DNA of 64,000 nt from RGIG7213 sp045124505 (lineage in GTDB: Bacteria > Bacillota > Clostridia > Oscillospirales > CAG-272). The position numbers were made by a program, and so were the translations under genes. Positions 1 through 7,333 of the stretch are shown in pieces. The DNA lies in assembly GCA_045124505.1 (NCBI GenBank), contig JBGVLZ010000123.1, positions 62,001 to 126,000 of the forward strand, given 5' to 3'. How positions within the stretch are numbered: the stretch's first letter is position 1; the number at the start of each line of letters is the position of its first letter. The notes below the pieces were generated by a model. That model was not told the DNA's origin and ran no database searches. It worked only from the letters and a program-made list of their open reading frames with translations.

Positions 1-3
1 TTG

Positions 4-116
4 TCGATATGCCGTCGCTTCGCTTGGCTCGATATATTTGCCTTTCGGCAAATTCGATATGTTTTCGCTTCGCTCAAACTCGATATGATATAAATCCGCT
101 ATTGCGGATTTATATC
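4..116. repeat. Tandem hairpin array with TCGATAT linkers
   Basis: Four hairpins (11-28, 36-53, 61-79, 87-116) are each preceded by the same 7-base linker TCGATAT (4-10, 29-35, 54-60, 80-86). Stem sequences differ but complementarity is kept; the last has two perfect 13-base arms (87-99 and 104-116). The only reading frame across this stretch is low-complexity and has no ribosome site, so I treat it as non-coding. The rest of the gap to 252 shows only the mazF ribosome site. The organisation matches the array at 37401-37537. Confidence 0.75.
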
Positions 117-252
117 GACGCGTACCTGCTCCATGCATGTACGTCAATATATGTAATGAATACATTTGCACTCAAAATTTTTCCCTCACTATGTTTAAAA
201 TCCTGCTTTTGATGAAAAAATAAGGACAGAACATACAAAAGGAGAACTTAAA

Positions 253-627
253 GTGCTTATCAAAAGAGGAGATATTTTCTACGCAGACCTTTCACCTGTC
301 GTCGGCTCGGAGCAGGGTGGACTGCGCCCCGTTCTTATCGTGCAGAATGATGTCGGAAACAAGTTTTCTCCGACGGTCATCGCCGCCGCTATAACAAGCC
401 AGATATCAAAAACAAAGCTGCCGACACACATAGGCGTCTACGCTGATAATTACGGCTTGGCAAAGGACTCTGTCATACTGCTTGAGCAGATACGCACGCT
501 TGACAAGCAACGTCTTAAAGAAAAAATGGGACATCTTGACGATGATGTTATGCATCAGGTGAATGAGGCGATATCTGTCAGCTTCGGACTGTCGGACAGC
601 GTATCCGATGACGCCGCAATATCGTAA
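253..627 (+). CDS. mazF: MazF/EndoA-type mRNA interferase toxin
   Basis: This 124-residue protein belongs to the MazF/PemK/NdoA family, ribosome-independent endoribonucleases that cut mRNA at short motifs. The N-terminal RRGD-like start (KRGDIFYADL), the GGLRPVLIVQND block with Arg25 and the AAITSQ block with Thr48 match the catalytic residues of Bacillus subtilis EndoA. The start is a GTG at 253 with AAAGGAG just upstream. No MazE-type antitoxin frame lies in the 252 bases before it, which hold hairpin repeats. spoVAF follows 14 bases later. Cytoplasmic. The family call is strong; the partner antitoxin is unknown. Confidence 0.93.
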   Translation: MLIKRGDIFYADLSPVVGSEQGGLRPVLIVQNDVGNKFSPTVIAAAITSQISKTKLPTHIGVYADNYGLAKDSVILLEQIRTLDKQRLKEKMGHLDDDVMHQVNEAISVSFGLSDSVSDDAAIS

Positions 628-641
628 ACGGACAGCGTCAG

Positions 642-2048
642 ATGATAAACGAAAAAAATATAGATGCGAAAATTGCCTATTTTGACGGGGCATTACGTAT
701 TGATTCAAGCTTTGATGCTGTCAGACGTGACATTATAACGTGCGGTAAAAAATGCAGCTTTTATTTCATTGACGGGTTGACAAAGGACGAAGTGATGCTC
801 CGTATAATGGATCTTTTTATGAAGCTTAAAGAGTTCACACCGTCAAGCATAACCGACCTCAAAACCTTTTACGATACGTACATTCCGTATGTGGAGGTAG
901 AGGGGGCAAAGGACGAAAATGCCCTTGTTACGGGCGTGCTTTCGGGCATGACTGCTATGGTGGTGGACGGTATTTCGGGCGCTGTGCTTATCGACTGCAG
1001 AACATATCCCGTCAGAAGCATTGAAGAGCCCGAAAATGACAAGGTCCTGCGAGGCGCACGTGTCGGTTTTGTTGAAACTCTCGTTTTCAATGCCGCACTT
1101 ATAAGGCGGCATATACGTGATGTGCGCCTTACAATGAAGATAAAAACAGCGGGAACATCATCAAAAACGGATATTGTGCTGTGTTACCTTGACGGCGTTG
1201 CGGATGAAAAACTGCTGTCGAGAATTGAAGAAAAAATTGATAAAATAAACGTGCCCGCCTTGTCGCTTGCAAGTGAATCTCTTGCGGAGTGTCTTATAAA
1301 AACAGGCTGGTACAACCCTTTTCCGAAAATCAGATATACGGAGCGTCCCGATGCCGCCGCCGCATCGATAATGGAGGGAAGCATCATTGTTTTATGCGAT
1401 AACTCTCCCTCAGCCATGATACTTCCGACGTGTATATTTGATTTTTTACAGGAAACGGACGACTATTATTTTCCGCCCCTGACGGGCACATACCTGCGCT
1501 TTGTCAGATGCTTTGTGTTTTTTCTGACGATGTTTTTGTCGCCCTTGTGGTATCTTCTCATCACGCATCCGCAGTATATACCGAAGGGGCTTGAATTTAT
1601 AAATGTCGCATCCACACCGACGCTTCCGATAATAGTCCAGCTTTTCCTGCTCGAATTTGCCGTTGACGGGTTGAAGCTTGCCGCACTCAATACGCCGTCC
1701 GTGCTTGCAGGGAGCTTTTCGATAATCGGCGGTCTTATCCTCGGTGATTTTGCCGTAAAGGTCGGGTGGTTCGTGCCGGAAACCATACTTTATACGGCGT
1801 TTGTCAGTATTGCGAACTTCGCCCAGCCGAGCTATGAGCTTGGGTATGCCTTTAAATTCATGCGTCTTATACTGCTTGCCTTGACGGCGCTTTTTGCAGT
1901 TTGGGGCTTTGCCTGCGGTGTTGTTCTTTCTCTTGTCTTTATTGCAACGAATAAGACCGTTGACGGTCAAAGACACTATCTTTATCCGCTGTTTCCCTTT
2001 GATAAAAGAGCTTTGTCGCGGCTCATTTTGAGAAAAAAACTGAAATGA
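642..2048 (+). CDS. spoVAF: GerA-family spore germination protein, SpoVAF type
   Basis: A 468-residue membrane protein of the GerA family. The soluble N-terminal half contains the conserved block RGARVGFVETLVFNAALIRR near residues 130-150, which is closer to SpoVAF than to the receptor subunits GerAA/GerBA. The C-terminal half has about five membrane segments starting near residue 285 (FVFFLTMFLSPLWYLL). SpoVAF sits in the inner spore membrane and is associated with dipicolinate channel function and germination. Unlike in Bacillus, no spoVA genes adjoin it here; it follows mazF by 14 bases and may be co-transcribed. A weak ribosome site precedes ATG 642. Confidence 0.85.
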   Translation: MINEKNIDAKIAYFDGALRIDSSFDAVRRDIITCGKKCSFYFIDGLTKDEVMLRIMDLFMKLKEFTPSSITDLKTFYDTYIPYVEVEGAKDENALVTGVLSGMTAMVVDGISGAVLIDCRTYPVRSIEEPENDKVLRGARVGFVETLVFNAALIRRHIRDVRLTMKIKTAGTSSKTDIVLCYLDGVADEKLLSRIEEKIDKINVPALSLASESLAECLIKTGWYNPFPKIRYTERPDAAAASIMEGSIIVLCDNSPSAMILPTCIFDFLQETDDYYFPPLTGTYLRFVRCFVFFLTMFLSPLWYLLITHPQYIPKGLEFINVASTPTLPIIVQLFLLEFAVDGLKLAALNTPSVLAGSFSIIGGLILGDFAVKVGWFVPETILYTAFVSIANFAQPSYELGYAFKFMRLILLALTALFAVWGFACGVVLSLVFIATNKTVDGQRHYLYPLFPFDKRALSRLILRKKLK

Positions 2049-2238
2049 ATTTTGTATAATACCGTTTTGTTCGTTTCATTCGGGACGTCGTCCCGTATGG
2101 ATTATTGGGTTTATTTTTACAAAATCGGGTGTGATGCCGTAGGGCGGGGGGGTTATCTTTCGCCGTTTGAAACCCATTTCCGTTCATTTTATTCAAGGCA
2201 TTTGTAGTACATCGTTTCATCTGAATCTTTACAGTATA

Positions 2239-2312
2239 GGCGCCCTGCCTGCACCCCCCACAGTCCGTAGGACTGCCTGCAGGCAAAGGGCGCAGATTTC
2301 CTGCGGAAATCT
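2239..2312. repeat. GC-rich palindromic intergenic repeat, copy 1
   Basis: Starts GGCGCCCTGCCTGCA, contains CCCCCCACAG, returns through CTGCCTGCAGGC to GGGCGC and ends in the palindrome AGATTTCC-TGC-GGAAATCT. Related units lie at 42008-42081 (opposite orientation), 56111-56174 and 57627-57721. Confidence 0.75.
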
Positions 2313-2430
2313 ATTTGTAAACTTTTAAGTGAAACAAGGTAGTAGGGGTCGGCACCAAGTAGTTCGTACTTAGCCACGAACTACACCGACCCGTTTCAAA
2401 CACATTTTATAACACCTCATCTTACGGAAT

Positions 2431-2460
2431 AAAAAAACGGGCTACCATCGGTAGCCCGTT
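2431..2460 (-). terminator. Intrinsic terminator of the efp/CD1247-like operon
   Basis: Eleven-base perfect arms AACGGGCTACC (2436-2446) and GGTAGCCCGTT (2450-2460) with a three-base loop. Read on the minus strand the stem is followed by a run of seven U (2431-2437). Confidence 0.92.
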
Positions 2461-2467
2461 TATTAAA

Positions 2468-3004
2468 TCAGTCCTCTTCTTCTTCGCCGTCGCAGTGGCA
2501 GCAGCATTCACATTCTTCATCTTCGCATTCATCGTAGATGCAAGAGAATTCTTCGCCGCAAGCGGGGCAGATAACGTGTGCAAGATCTATTGTAGAGGGT
2601 AAGCAGATCGTTTCGTCGCAGCAGGGACAGTTGACCTCGAAAACAACGTCGTCATCGTCGTCGAAATCTTCATCGAAATCGTCGTCGTCATACTCATCGT
2701 ATTCATCGTCATCATCATCGTCGTCACAATCGCAGTCGCAGTCGCAGTCACATTCGTCATCGCAACAGCCGCAATCGCATTCGCCGCCGTAAACTTCTTC
2801 TTCAACAGCACCGAGGTCCTCATCAATTTCCTCGATGTAAGCATCAAGCTCATCTGTTTTTTCTTCAAGATCGCTGACTGTAAGTGCAACGTCGTCAAGC
2901 ACTTCGATTATCTTTTTGATGATAAGTGCATAATCGTCGCCTTCGTCGAGCTTAAGACCGTCTGCCAAGCCTTTAAGATATGCTGTTTTTTCGTTTAAGG
3001 TCAT
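2468..3004 (-). CDS. CD1247 N-terminal-domain protein with Asp/Cys-rich tail
   Basis: A 178-residue acidic protein. The first 65 residues (MTLNEKTAYLKGLADGL through LGAVEEEVYG) match the CD1247 N-terminal domain found in many Clostridia and look coiled-coil forming. Next comes a low-complexity stretch with a CDCDCDC repeat and about 40 Asp/Glu/Tyr residues, then a ribbon-like module with paired cysteines (CPCCDE and CPACGEEF) and a final cysteine cluster. It is probably cytoplasmic and may bind metal, which is an inference from composition. It lies 21 bases behind efp, shares its promoter, and ends in a strong terminator. Function unknown. Confidence 0.8.
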   Translation of the reverse strand: MTLNEKTAYLKGLADGLKLDEGDDYALIIKKIIEVLDDVALTVSDLEEKTDELDAYIEEIDEDLGAVEEEVYGGECDCGCCDDECDCDCDCDCDDDDDDDEYDEYDDDDFDEDFDDDDDVVFEVNCPCCDETICLPSTIDLAHVICPACGEEFSCIYDECEDEECECCCHCDGEEEED

Positions 3005-3025
3005 TGTTATACCCTTTCAGAATTA

Positions 3026-3586
3026 TTATTTTGCTCTTTCAAGGTATTCGCCCGTTCTTGTATCGATACGGAGAATGTCGCCCTCGTTGATGAAGAGCGG
3101 AACCTTGATGGAAACACCTGTTTCAAGTGTTGCGGGCTTTGTTGTACCCTGAGCTGTATCACCCTTGAAGCCGGGGTCTGTCTGTGTAACTACGAGTTCA
3201 ACAAACATGGGGGGTTCAACGCTGAATACGTTGCCCTTGTAGGATACGATCTTACAGATCATTTCTTCCTTGACAAACTTGAAGTTATCGCTGAGCTTGT
3301 CGGAGTTCAAGGGAAGCATGTCGTAAGTTTCAAGATCCATGAAGTAGTAGATATCGCCGTCGTTGTAAGAATACTGCATATCCTTTCTTTCAACGATAGC
3401 TTCCTCAAATTTATCTGTGGGTGAGAAAGATCTTTCAATTACCGCACCTGTAATTACGTTTTTCATTTTTGTACGAACGAAAGCGGCACCTTTTCCGGGC
3501 TTAACGTGCTGGAATTCAATAACCTGCATTACGTTTCCGTCAAGTTCAAAGGTCTTGCCGTTTCTGAAATCGCCTGCCATCAACAT
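3026..3586 (-). CDS. efp: Translation elongation factor P
   Basis: A 186-residue EF-P with the usual three-domain length. It relieves ribosome stalling at consecutive prolines. The conserved loop reads KPGKGAAFVR with the acceptor lysine at position 32, the site that carries a post-translational modification in B. subtilis. The C-terminal OB-fold signature (SIKVPLFINEGD) is intact. The start at 3586 has GGAGGT nine bases upstream; ATG two codons later is an alternative. It heads a two-gene operon with the CD1247-like gene. Confidence 0.97.
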   Translation of the reverse strand: MLMAGDFRNGKTFELDGNVMQVIEFQHVKPGKGAAFVRTKMKNVITGAVIERSFSPTDKFEEAIVERKDMQYSYNDGDIYYFMDLETYDMLPLNSDKLSDNFKFVKEEMICKIVSYKGNVFSVEPPMFVELVVTQTDPGFKGDTAQGTTKPATLETGVSIKVPLFINEGDILRIDTRTGEYLERAK

Positions 3587-3629
3587 AGTATATGTACCTC
3601 CAAAATAATTATTATATTTATTCTCGATT

Positions 3630-3658
3630 ATTATATATCACAAGGGAGAAGTTTTCAA
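3630..3658 (-). promoter_or_regulatory. Sigma-A promoter for efp
   Basis: On the minus strand, -35 TTGAAA (3653-3658) and -10 TATAAT (3630-3635) are separated by 17 bases, with efp starting about 45 bases downstream. Confidence 0.75.
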
Positions 3659-3695
3659 GATGCTACAGCAATATTTTAAAAAAATACTCAAATTA

Positions 3696-4754
3696 TTAAC
3701 AAATTTCAATCAGTTCCTTCGGGTATTCGGTTATATTTTTGACCGTGTTTTCATATACTACTACCATATCCTCTATTCTTACGCCCATATGATGGGGAAT
3801 GTATATGCCCGGTTCGACCGTAACTATATGTCCCTTTGTAAGCTTTTCGCCCTTACATGCGGGTGAAAGACGGGGAGATTCGTGTATCTGAAGCCCCACA
3901 CCGTGGCCGAGGCTGTGGCCGAATGTACCGTTGTATTTTTCGTTTATTATATCTCTTGCGCACTTGTCGGCGGTAAAGCAGTCAACACCGCCCGATGTAA
4001 GGTAATCAAGCGCACTGATCTGTGCTTTCAAAACGGTGTTATATATGTCCTTCATTTCGCCGTTTGCTTTACCAAAACTGAATGTCCTTGTCATGTCGCT
4101 TTTGTAGCCTTTATAGGTTGCACCGAAGTCAACAGTTACAAATCCACGCTCAAGGGGTTTATTTTCGGGCACGCCGTGCGGTTTTGAGGTGGATGCACCG
4201 CTTATAAATATCGTCGGAAAAGCCTCACATCCCGCACCGTTTTTGCGCATCAAAAATTCAAGCTCCGTCGCAAGCTCAATTTCCGTGACACCCTCTTTTA
4301 TAAGAGGCAAAATGGCATCAAACGATTTTTCGGCAATTCTTTGCGCTTTTACCGTACACTCAATTTCGTCGTCATCCTTTACGGCACGCAGAGCTTTAAC
4401 AAGGTTATCCGACTTTATAAGCTTGACGAATGAGTGCTTTGACTGTAGACGCTCAAGCTCGGAAACGGTTAAAAAATCCTCCTCAAACATAAGGGTTTTT
4501 ATGTTTTCGTCACAAAGTATGTCGCCTAAATGCGATGAGTCATCTATAAATGCGCCTGAGCATCCGTGCGCCTTTGCCGCTTCGGTATATCGGAAATCGC
4601 ATAAAAGATACGTTTTTTCCTTTGTTACCAGCACGTAGCCGTCCTCAAATTCAAATCCGCAGGCGTAATACTGTCCGATGCCTGATGTAAGCAGAATTCC
4701 GTCAACGGATGCAGGCAAAGCGTTTTTTATTTTTTCGTGTTTTCCAAAAAACAT
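3696..4754 (-). CDS. M24 family Xaa-Pro aminopeptidase
   Basis: A 352-residue creatinase/aminopeptidase-P-like enzyme that removes residues N-terminal to proline. Residues 1-125 form the creatinase N-terminal domain; the rest is the pita-bread catalytic domain. Metal-ligand blocks are visible: TVDFGATYKGYKSDMTRTF, GHSLGHGVGLQIHESP, TVEPGIYIP and GVRIEDM. Cytoplasmic. GAAAGGAG precedes the ATG at 4754. Its position directly upstream of efp is a common clostridial arrangement (pepP/pepQ next to efp). Which proline peptidase it is (PepP or PepQ) cannot be settled by eye. Confidence 0.92.
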   Translation of the reverse strand: MFFGKHEKIKNALPASVDGILLTSGIGQYYACGFEFEDGYVLVTKEKTYLLCDFRYTEAAKAHGCSGAFIDDSSHLGDILCDENIKTLMFEEDFLTVSELERLQSKHSFVKLIKSDNLVKALRAVKDDDEIECTVKAQRIAEKSFDAILPLIKEGVTEIELATELEFLMRKNGAGCEAFPTIFISGASTSKPHGVPENKPLERGFVTVDFGATYKGYKSDMTRTFSFGKANGEMKDIYNTVLKAQISALDYLTSGGVDCFTADKCARDIINEKYNGTFGHSLGHGVGLQIHESPRLSPACKGEKLTKGHIVTVEPGIYIPHHMGVRIEDMVVVYENTVKNITEYPKELIEIC

Positions 4755-4840
4755 ACGTTTTCTCCTTTCGGATATTTATTTTATTATACACCGATGGGGA
4801 TTTTTAATGATGAATAATAATTGAATTTTTAAGGTTGTTT

Positions 4841-5881
4841 ATGAATTTACCGAAAGAAGATCCCGCAAGAGTCCTGACAGTTATCTTATACGGTATTCTG
4901 TCGCTTGGAGCAGTGTATATATTTTTCAGATATCTTTTCTTTATAATCCTGCCGTTTGCACTCGGCTTTTTTCTTGCGTTGTTTTTGCGTCCGGGGCAAA
5001 GGCTGATATGCAAAAGAACGAAAATACCGTGTAAAATAGTGTCCGTGATACTTGTATCTGTGTGCGGAGCATTTGTATTTTTTCTTTTGTATATGCTGTT
5101 TTCGAGGTTTTACAAAGAGGGCAGGGAGCTTGCTTCAAAGCTGTCATTTGATATGTTCAATACGGATATTTTAGATACATTCCGAGGTATCCCCGTGATT
5201 TCCGCGGTTATCAGCGCCGCCGAGGGTGCAGGGGTGGATCTTATAAAATCATTCGGCGGATTTTTTGAGGAAAAAATGCCGAAGATCATCAGCGGATTTG
5301 CGGAATTTTTACCGAGTGCCATTTTCTTTTTCGCAGCGTTTATTTTCTCAGCCGTGTATTTTCTGTCCGACTATGAAAAAATACGTGATCTTTGCCGAAA
5401 AAAGCTGTCTGGCACGGCATTTTCAAAGCTGGGACTTGTAAAACGCAAAACGGTGGAATCCCTGTGCGGTTTTTTAAAGGGGTATTTTATCATAATGCTC
5501 ATCACCTTTGCGGAGCTGTTTTTGGGCTTTATAATCCTCGGCATAAATTACGCATTTCTGCTTGCATCTGTCACGGCAGTTATCGATATTTTGCCTATCT
5601 TAGGTGTCGGCATCGTCCTTTTGCCGTGGGCGATATATGAATTTTCCGTCGGAAATGCCGTGCGTGCCGTGGGGCTGTGCGTTTTATTCGTCATTATAAG
5701 CGGTGTGCGGCAGTTCTCTGAGCCTGCAATACTCGGCAAAAAGGTCGGACTTCATCCGCTTTTTTCAATGTTTTCGATGTATCTGGGGTATAAGCTGTTC
5801 GGCTTTATCGGCATGTTGTTTTTTCCGTTTTTGTCGAGCCTTGTAAAAGAAATCACAACAGACGGCGAAAAAGAACAGTAA
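4841..5881 (+). CDS. ytvI: YtvI-type sporulation integral membrane protein (AI-2E transporter family)
   Basis: About 346 residues with seven or eight membrane segments: two pairs near the N-terminus, one near residue 160, and a cluster from residue 215 to the end. The AI-2E/PerM family pattern is seen in ASVTAVIDILPILGVG and SEPAILGKKVGLHPL. The closest described clostridial family is the sporulation integral membrane protein YtvI. I start at ATG 4841 (AAGG six bases upstream), not at the TTG two codons earlier. It diverges from the M24 peptidase gene. Exact substrate unknown. Confidence 0.85.
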   Translation: MNLPKEDPARVLTVILYGILSLGAVYIFFRYLFFIILPFALGFFLALFLRPGQRLICKRTKIPCKIVSVILVSVCGAFVFFLLYMLFSRFYKEGRELASKLSFDMFNTDILDTFRGIPVISAVISAAEGAGVDLIKSFGGFFEEKMPKIISGFAEFLPSAIFFFAAFIFSAVYFLSDYEKIRDLCRKKLSGTAFSKLGLVKRKTVESLCGFLKGYFIIMLITFAELFLGFIILGINYAFLLASVTAVIDILPILGVGIVLLPWAIYEFSVGNAVRAVGLCVLFVIISGVRQFSEPAILGKKVGLHPLFSMFSMYLGYKLFGFIGMLFFPFLSSLVKEITTDGEKEQ

Positions 5882-5887
5882 TTTATA

Positions 5888-5916
5888 TTGACTTTATGGG
5901 GATCCTTGAGTATAAT
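5888..5916 (+). promoter_or_regulatory. Sigma-A promoter for small membrane protein
   Basis: TTGACT (5888-5893), 17-base spacer, TATAAT (5911-5916), 31 bases before the ATG at 5948. Confidence 0.85.
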
Positions 5917-5947
5917 GATAGTATCAAAATTAAGAAAGGATATTATC

Positions 5948-6184
5948 ATGGACGTACTTAAGAAAATTTTCCCCCATGCGTTTGCCACAAAGGGACTCGG
6001 AAGCTTGATCGTCAGAATTATTATATATGTCATCATCGGTGCTATTGCAGGTGTTCTTATAGGTATCCTCGCTAAAATGCCTATTATAAAGATATTTGCA
6101 GGCGTTCTCGGCGGAATCGTTGAGCTTTACGTATTTGTAGGTGTTGTCATTTCGATACTCGTGTTCTTGAAGATACTTAAATAA
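5948..6184 (+). CDS. Small two-helix membrane protein, unknown function
   Basis: A 78-residue hydrophobic protein (MDVLKKIFPHAF...). After an amphipathic start, two membrane helices run through IIIYVIIGAIAGVLIGILA and FAGVLGGIVELYVFVGVVI. I choose ATG 5948 because GAAAGGA lies seven bases upstream and a near-consensus promoter sits at 5888-5916, so it is its own transcription unit, followed by a hairpin at 6230-6256. I do not recognise a family. Confidence 0.75.
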   Translation: MDVLKKIFPHAFATKGLGSLIVRIIIYVIIGAIAGVLIGILAKMPIIKIFAGVLGGIVELYVFVGVVISILVFLKILK

Positions 6185-6229
6185 AGCCTTAAAAGAGCAT
6201 TTTATTATCCTTTAAGGATTTCACAGTTT

Positions 6230-6260
6230 TCGGCAGAGATATTTTTTCTCTGCCGATTTG
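6230..6260 (+). terminator. Stem-loop after the small membrane gene
   Basis: Arms TCGGCAGAGA (6230-6239) and TCTCTGCCGA (6247-6256) with a T-rich loop and a short T run after. Likely terminator of the preceding gene. Confidence 0.6.
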
Positions 6261-6280
6261 TGATATAATGGTGGTACATC

Positions 6281-6355
6281 GTAGGGCGGGGGCTTGCTCC
6301 CGCCGTAACATAGGATCTAAGCCAACAAGGCGGCGGGAGTAAACCCCTGCCCTAC
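6281..6355. repeat. Inverted pair of the GTAGGGCGGGGG repeat
   Basis: A direct unit (6281-6305, GTAGGGCGGGGG...GCTCCCGCCG) and an inverted, slightly diverged unit (6331-6355, CGGCGGGAGT...CCCTGCCCTAC) face each other across 25 bases, able to fold as one long hairpin. The remaining bases up to 6483 hold nothing I recognise. Confidence 0.8.
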
Positions 6356-6483
6356 AAAGGGGTATGGGCTTTGCCCTATGCCTTTGTAATACAAAGGCGA
6401 AACTGGCGATAAAACAGAACGACAAATTTCCGTTTAACAAATAGTCGAATTAATCAAAAATTACAATATATTGAGGCATTAAA

Positions 6484-6909
6484 ATGAATAAAATTCAAAA
6501 AAGAGATTTATTGGGATTTTTTTGTTATTTTCTAATTTTAGCTGCTATTTTTTGTATAGCCGTTTTTGTATATCCAATGTGTTTGACAAGTGAAGGCTAT
6601 TCGGGTGAACATGTTGCTCCAAGTCTGAAAGAAATAATAAAATCTATGTTGTTATTTATTCCAATTATATTGTCTTTTGGGGCTGCAACATATTTCTATT
6701 ATTTTGTTTTAAAATTCAAGAGATTTAATAAGGCGGTTTTTCCATGTATTGTGATTGATGCTACGGTTTTAGTATGTTTGGGTGGTATCGCATTGTGCGG
6801 TGTAGCTTTTTTGTGGTTAATGTTTTTAATAATTCCCGCTTCTTTTGTCTTGTTCATCTTAGGAATTATTTTTGGTTGGAAACTTGATAACAAATCCCCC
6901 AAGTCATAA
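6484..6909 (+). CDS. Four-helix membrane protein, unknown function, AT-rich
   Basis: A 141-residue protein with four predicted membrane helices (residues about 10-32, 50-75, 83-108, 110-132) and a short basic tail. It is clearly more AT-rich than its neighbours, with many TTT, TTA and ATT codons, which hints at recent acquisition. It sits alone between repeats and is followed by its own terminator. The ribosome site is poor (TTGAGGCATTAAA before ATG 6484). No family recognised. Confidence 0.6.
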   Translation: MNKIQKRDLLGFFCYFLILAAIFCIAVFVYPMCLTSEGYSGEHVAPSLKEIIKSMLLFIPIILSFGAATYFYYFVLKFKRFNKAVFPCIVIDATVLVCLGGIALCGVAFLWLMFLIIPASFVLFILGIIFGWKLDNKSPKS

Positions 6910-6945
6910 AAGTTCAACATATTTCAGTTTATCGAATATATAAAG

Positions 6946-6990
6946 AGCCCCGACAGACTGTAAAAATTGAAATCTGTCGGGGTTATCTCT
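6946..6990 (+). terminator. Intrinsic terminator
   Basis: Arms AGCCCCGACAGA (6946-6957) and TCTGTCGGGGTT (6973-6984), then a T-rich stretch. Terminates the AT-rich membrane gene. The CCCGACAGA stem sequence recurs in the terminator at 61464-61500. Confidence 0.8.
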
Positions 6991-7020
6991 TTGTTTTCTG
7001 CGTTGCATTTATACCTTTGC

Positions 7021-7046
7021 GGACCGTCGAGGACGCCGGTCCCTAC
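7021..7046. repeat. GGACCGTCGAGGACGCC-type modular hairpin repeat
   Basis: GGACCG and CGGTCC arms closed around GTCGAGGACG and ending in CCCTAC. The same unit, one base different, is at 42139-42164. Confidence 0.7.
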
Positions 7047-7115
7047 AAGGAAAAATCAAACATCCTTATGAGAAGTACGCTTTTGGGAAAGGCTTTTTTC
7101 ATATTGTTCATCGGA

Positions 7116-7313
7116 TTATTTTTTGAACTTATTGAGAAGTCCTGTAAGGCCTTCCTTTGCCTTTTCGAGGTTTTCTTCTGTTGCAAGCTCGTCGATCTTG
7201 TCCTTGATCTGTTCCTTTGTGTTGTCGTCGATCTTGTCACCGAGCTTTTCATCGATCTTGTCGATTATCTCGCCGCTTTTTTCCTTGATCTCTTCGAAAA
7301 TCTTGTCGCTCAT
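7116..7313 (-). CDS. Small charged helical protein, unknown function
   Basis: A 65-residue protein made almost wholly of Lys, Glu, Asp and Ile/Leu in a heptad-like order (DKIDEKLGDKIDDN...), predicted as one or two amphipathic helices without a membrane segment. AAAGGAG lies six bases before the ATG at 7313. It follows the PlsY fusion gene by 20 bases and is probably the last gene of that operon. No known family; it resembles small CsbD/YtxH-like stress helices only in composition. Confidence 0.65.
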   Translation of the reverse strand: MSDKIFEEIKEKSGEIIDKIDEKLGDKIDDNTKEQIKDKIDELATEENLEKAKEGLTGLLNKFKK

Positions 7314-7333
7314 GGTTAAATCTCCTTTAAATT

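Larger units (their letters stand above)
2049..2467. other. Repeat-filled intergenic region after spoVAF
   Basis: No gene is visible. The stretch holds a short hairpin (2081-2095, CGGGAC/GTCCCG), a degenerate GTAGGGCGGGGG unit (2139-2165) followed by the recurring AAACCCATTTCCGTTCATTT linker, a GC-rich palindromic unit (2239-2312), and a GTAGGGGTCGG hairpin (2342-2394). The terminator of the minus-strand gene follows. Confidence 0.7.

Noticed and set aside
9..212. Open frame across the first 200 bases
   Set aside because: It runs through the tandem hairpin array, has repetitive composition and no ribosome site.
1446..1976. 176-residue minus-strand frame inside spoVAF
   Set aside because: Antisense shadow with Lys/Arg-rich, unconserved sequence; the plus-strand GerA protein is clear.
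2538..2792. Ser/Gln-rich plus-strand frame in the CD1247-like gene
   Set aside because: Reverse reading of GAT/TGC repeats that code the Asp/Cys tail.
4780..4815. Sigma-A promoter for the M24 peptidase
   Set aside because: A TATAAT is present on the minus strand (4783-4788) but the -35 region is poor.
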